DNA from: Mucilaginibacter arboris
GTDB taxonomy: Bacteria > Bacteroidota > Bacteroidia > Sphingobacteriales > Sphingobacteriaceae
Assembly: GCF_009754915.1 (NCBI RefSeq)
Contig: NZ_WPIK01000012.1
Span: 1-64,000, forward strand
Direction: 5' to 3'
DNA length: 64,000 nt
In this document: positions 62,425-64,000 of the stretch, one piece after another
Layout of the letters: every line of letters starts with the position of its first letter
Position numbering within the stretch: the first letter of the stretch is position 1
Notes under the pieces: generated by a model
Told to the model about the DNA's origin: nothing
Seen by the model: only the letters and a program-made list of their open reading frames with translations
Database searches by the model: none
Position numbers and translations under genes: made by a program

Positions 62425-62436
62425 TAAAAGAAGCAT
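62425..62436 (-). repeat. Dispersed motif upstream of uvrA
   Basis: Exact reverse-orientation copy 18 bases upstream of the uvrA start. Confidence 0.75.
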
Positions 62437-62473
62437 CGGGCTAAAACTGTTTATAAAAAAACAAAAATACCGT

Positions 62474-62513
62474 TTCATTGATATAAAATACCTCTTCATC
62501 GATACAATATACC
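62474..62513 (+). repeat. Two 19-base direct repeats upstream of uvrA
   Basis: TTCATTGATATAAAATACC and TTCATCGATACAATATACC, 3 mismatches, period 21 bases (two turns of DNA). They lie 67-106 bases upstream of the leftward uvrA and 172 upstream of the sigma factor. Confidence 0.6.
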
Positions 62514-62684
62514 GATAGATTAATAGAAGCAGGTATTTTTAATTTAATATTTGATTTGTTTTATAATAAAAATTTTATTTTATTTGATATTGTATTTGTT
62601 TAAACTCCTTTTAAAAACGGACTATCGATAGAACTCTACTATTTCAAATTTTTTTCACTTAAAAAGAATAAGGTAGGCAGGTCT

Positions 62685-63269
62685 ATGGAGTTTAGAGAGA
62701 CGAGTGATCAGGAGTTGATCAATCTGTACATTTCTGGTAACGAAGCTGGGTTAACAGAACTCATCCGAAGGTACCAATCAAAAATATATACATCTATTTA
62801 TTTATTAGTAAAAGACGAATATCTGGCCGAAGATATTTTTCAGGATACTTTTATTAAAGTTATTAATACACTTAAAGCAGGTAAATATAACGAAGAAGGT
62901 AAATTTTTACCCTGGGTAGCCCGTATTGCACATAATTTAGTAATCGACCATTTCCGAAGGGAGAAAAGAACACCTTTGGTTAACAATGGAGAGGACTTTG
63001 ACATTTTTGAAGTTTTGGGCCAGTATGATGAAAGCGCAGAAGACAAAATGGTACGCGAACAAACCTATATTGATTTAAAAAAACTGATCCATTTGCTGCC
63101 ATCAGAACAGAAAGAAGTTTTGATTATGCGCCATTACGGCGACCTTAGTTTTAAACAGATTGCCGATATTACCGATGTTAGCATTAATACAGCTTTAGGC
63201 CGCATGCGTTACGCTTTAAATAATTTAAGAAGGATGATGTTAAGCAAGGAATTGTTACTGAAAGATTAG
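62685..63269 (+). CDS. ECF-type RNA polymerase sigma factor
   Basis: 194 residues. Region 2 has LTELIRRYQSKIYTSIYLLV, YLAEDIFQDTFIKVINTL and FLPWVARIAHNLVIDHFRRE; region 4 has LLPSEQKEVLIMRHYGDLSF and IADITDVSINTALGRMRYAL. No anti-sigma factor with a membrane segment follows; the next small gene is soluble. Target genes are unknown. Confidence 0.92.
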   Translation: MEFRETSDQELINLYISGNEAGLTELIRRYQSKIYTSIYLLVKDEYLAEDIFQDTFIKVINTLKAGKYNEEGKFLPWVARIAHNLVIDHFRREKRTPLVNNGEDFDIFEVLGQYDESAEDKMVREQTYIDLKKLIHLLPSEQKEVLIMRHYGDLSFKQIADITDVSINTALGRMRYALNNLRRMMLSKELLLKD

Positions 63270-63346
63270 TATAATTTTTACACTTTATAATATTTTTTTT
63301 GGGTTTCCGTTCAAATGCTAACAGACTTTAAAATCTCTACAAGCTT

Positions 63347-63553
63347 ATGACCGAAACCTCTACAAAAAACAATGTAAACCCTGTTAGCAACAACGGTTGT
63401 GTAACCGAAGACATGGATGATTTTCCGGATGAATTAGATGCCAAGCACCAGCAGTTGTATTTAACGATAGCAACACATTTAAGCCTGATTCAAATTCATC
63501 CGAAAGAAGAAACTGTTCTTAAAATCATTAGCTACTCCAGGGCAAAAAAATAA
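63347..63553 (+). CDS. Small acidic hypothetical protein after the sigma factor
   Basis: 68 residues, no membrane segment. MDDFPDELDAKHQQLYLTIA and HPKEETVLKIISYSRAKK form two probable helices. It starts 77 bases after the sigma factor gene, is followed by a terminator and probably shares its transcript, so a partner or modulator role is possible but unproven. Confidence 0.6.
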   Translation: MTETSTKNNVNPVSNNGCVTEDMDDFPDELDAKHQQLYLTIATHLSLIQIHPKEETVLKIISYSRAKK

Positions 63554-63568
63554 TTTTTCATACAAAAC

Positions 63569-63602
63569 AAAGCCTGTTTCTTTAAAAAATGAACCGGGCT
63601 TT
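63569..63602 (+). terminator. Terminator of the sigma factor unit
   Basis: AAAGCCTGTTTC and GAACCGGGCTTT pair with two mismatched positions around a 10-base A/T loop, then TTG. Confidence 0.65.
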
Positions 63603-63608
63603 GTTGCT

Positions 63609-63620
63609 ATGCTTCTTTTA
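63609..63620 (+). repeat. Dispersed motif upstream of nth
   Basis: Exact copy followed by TGGCATAAAAATTT, the best example of the extended form. It lies 66 bases before the nth start. Confidence 0.75.
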
Positions 63621-63686
63621 TGGCATAAAAATTTAAATGAAATTTGTATGGAAATTGGAAGGCTAAAATTTATTTAGGTTTGTAAC

Positions 63687-64000
63687 ATGCTTAAAACAGA
63701 TCGTTATAAAGCTTTTGTTGCTTATTTTTCTGCCCATCAACCTAATCCTGTTACAGAACTTCATTACAATTCGCCTTATGAATTATTGGTTGCCGTTATC
63801 CTTTCGGCGCAATGTACAGACAAGCGTATCAACCAGGTTACACCCGCCCTTTTTGCCCGTTTTCCAACACCGGAAAGTTTGGCAGCAGCAACAGTTGAGG
63901 AGGTTTATACTTACATCAAAAGTGTAAGCTACCCGAACAACAAAGCCAAACATTTGGTTGGAATGGCTAAAATATTAGTTGCAGAATTTAATGGAATTGT
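63687..64000 (+). CDS. nth: Endonuclease III, N-terminal part (runs off the window)
   Basis: The frame from ATG 63687 reads MLKTDRYKAFVAYFSAHQPN, then ELLVAVILSAQCTDKRINQV and SYPNNKAKHLVGMA. These are the N-terminal blocks of Nth, the base-excision DNA glycosylase/AP lyase. LSAQCTD with the helix-turn family spacing is diagnostic. The helix-hairpin-helix, catalytic Lys and iron-sulfur cluster lie beyond the window. Confidence 0.92.
   Translation, partial: MLKTDRYKAFVAYFSAHQPNPVTELHYNSPYELLVAVILSAQCTDKRINQVTPALFARFPTPESLAAATVEEVYTYIKSVSYPNNKAKHLVGMAKILVAEFNGI

Overview
The window is a 64 kb chromosomal stretch from an AT-rich member of the Bacteroidota, most likely the family Sphingobacteriaceae (Pedobacter- or Mucilaginibacter-like). 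The reasons are a SusC/SusD pair with secreted glycoside hydrolases, a Nudix-type arabinose regulator, promoters resembling TTTG-N19-TAnnTTTG, a GSII-type glutamine synthetase, an M1 peptidase and many SPI or lipoprotein signal peptides. Genus assignment is inference.

Layout. 0.3-17.8 kb is mostly housekeeping: tRNA-Ser(GCT), a 7TM-HD phosphodiesterase-like protein, a POT peptide transporter, a polyprenol-phosphate mannosyltransferase, ruvB, a small metal-linked operon (disordered protein, HMA protein, AraC regulator), a DnaJ-type chaperone, adenine deaminase, an aldo/keto reductase, an exported methyltransferase, and the ammonium pair amt-glnA. 18.1-33.2 kb mixes plant-polysaccharide genes (GH30, GH51, PL10 pectate lyase, kduI-kduD) with an accessory island at 20.9-24.8 kb carrying three toxin-antitoxin pairs, an antitoxin remnant and two unrecognised AT-rich genes. 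33.2-49.9 kb is a complete arabinan utilisation locus. A leftward operon encodes SusC, SusD and four enzymes (GH43, GH51, GH43, GH43). It diverges from a rightward set of araR, araB, araD, GH27 and araA. Secreted enzymes and the SusCD transporter would supply L-arabinose to AraA, AraB and AraD, ending in xylulose 5-phosphate. PL10 plus KduI/KduD handle the pectin backbone. 49.9-64 kb returns to general genes: a REP-type transposase remnant, a HAD phosphatase, a thioredoxin, a HigBA-like pair, an esterase, a desaturase, two twin small lipoproteins, a MRJP-like lipoprotein, LysE, YceI, uvrA, an ECF sigma factor and the start of nth.

The most unusual signals are non-genic. First, a 12-base motif, ATGCTTCTTTTA, occurs 22 times exactly (6 more with one fixed change), nearly always between genes and often as inverted pairs, including one 46-base perfect palindrome. 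Second, the 3' end of the GH51 gene at 24,980 recurs as two truncated in-frame tails, each separated by one toxin-antitoxin pair, which looks like serial cassette insertion at a gene 3' end. Third, a decayed REP-associated transposase is bracketed by two perfect hairpins. Fourth, a well-formed promoter and terminator enclose about 100 bases with no gene, a candidate small RNA. Start codons were moved inward where the longest open frame began with an unlikely TTG or an implausible leader.
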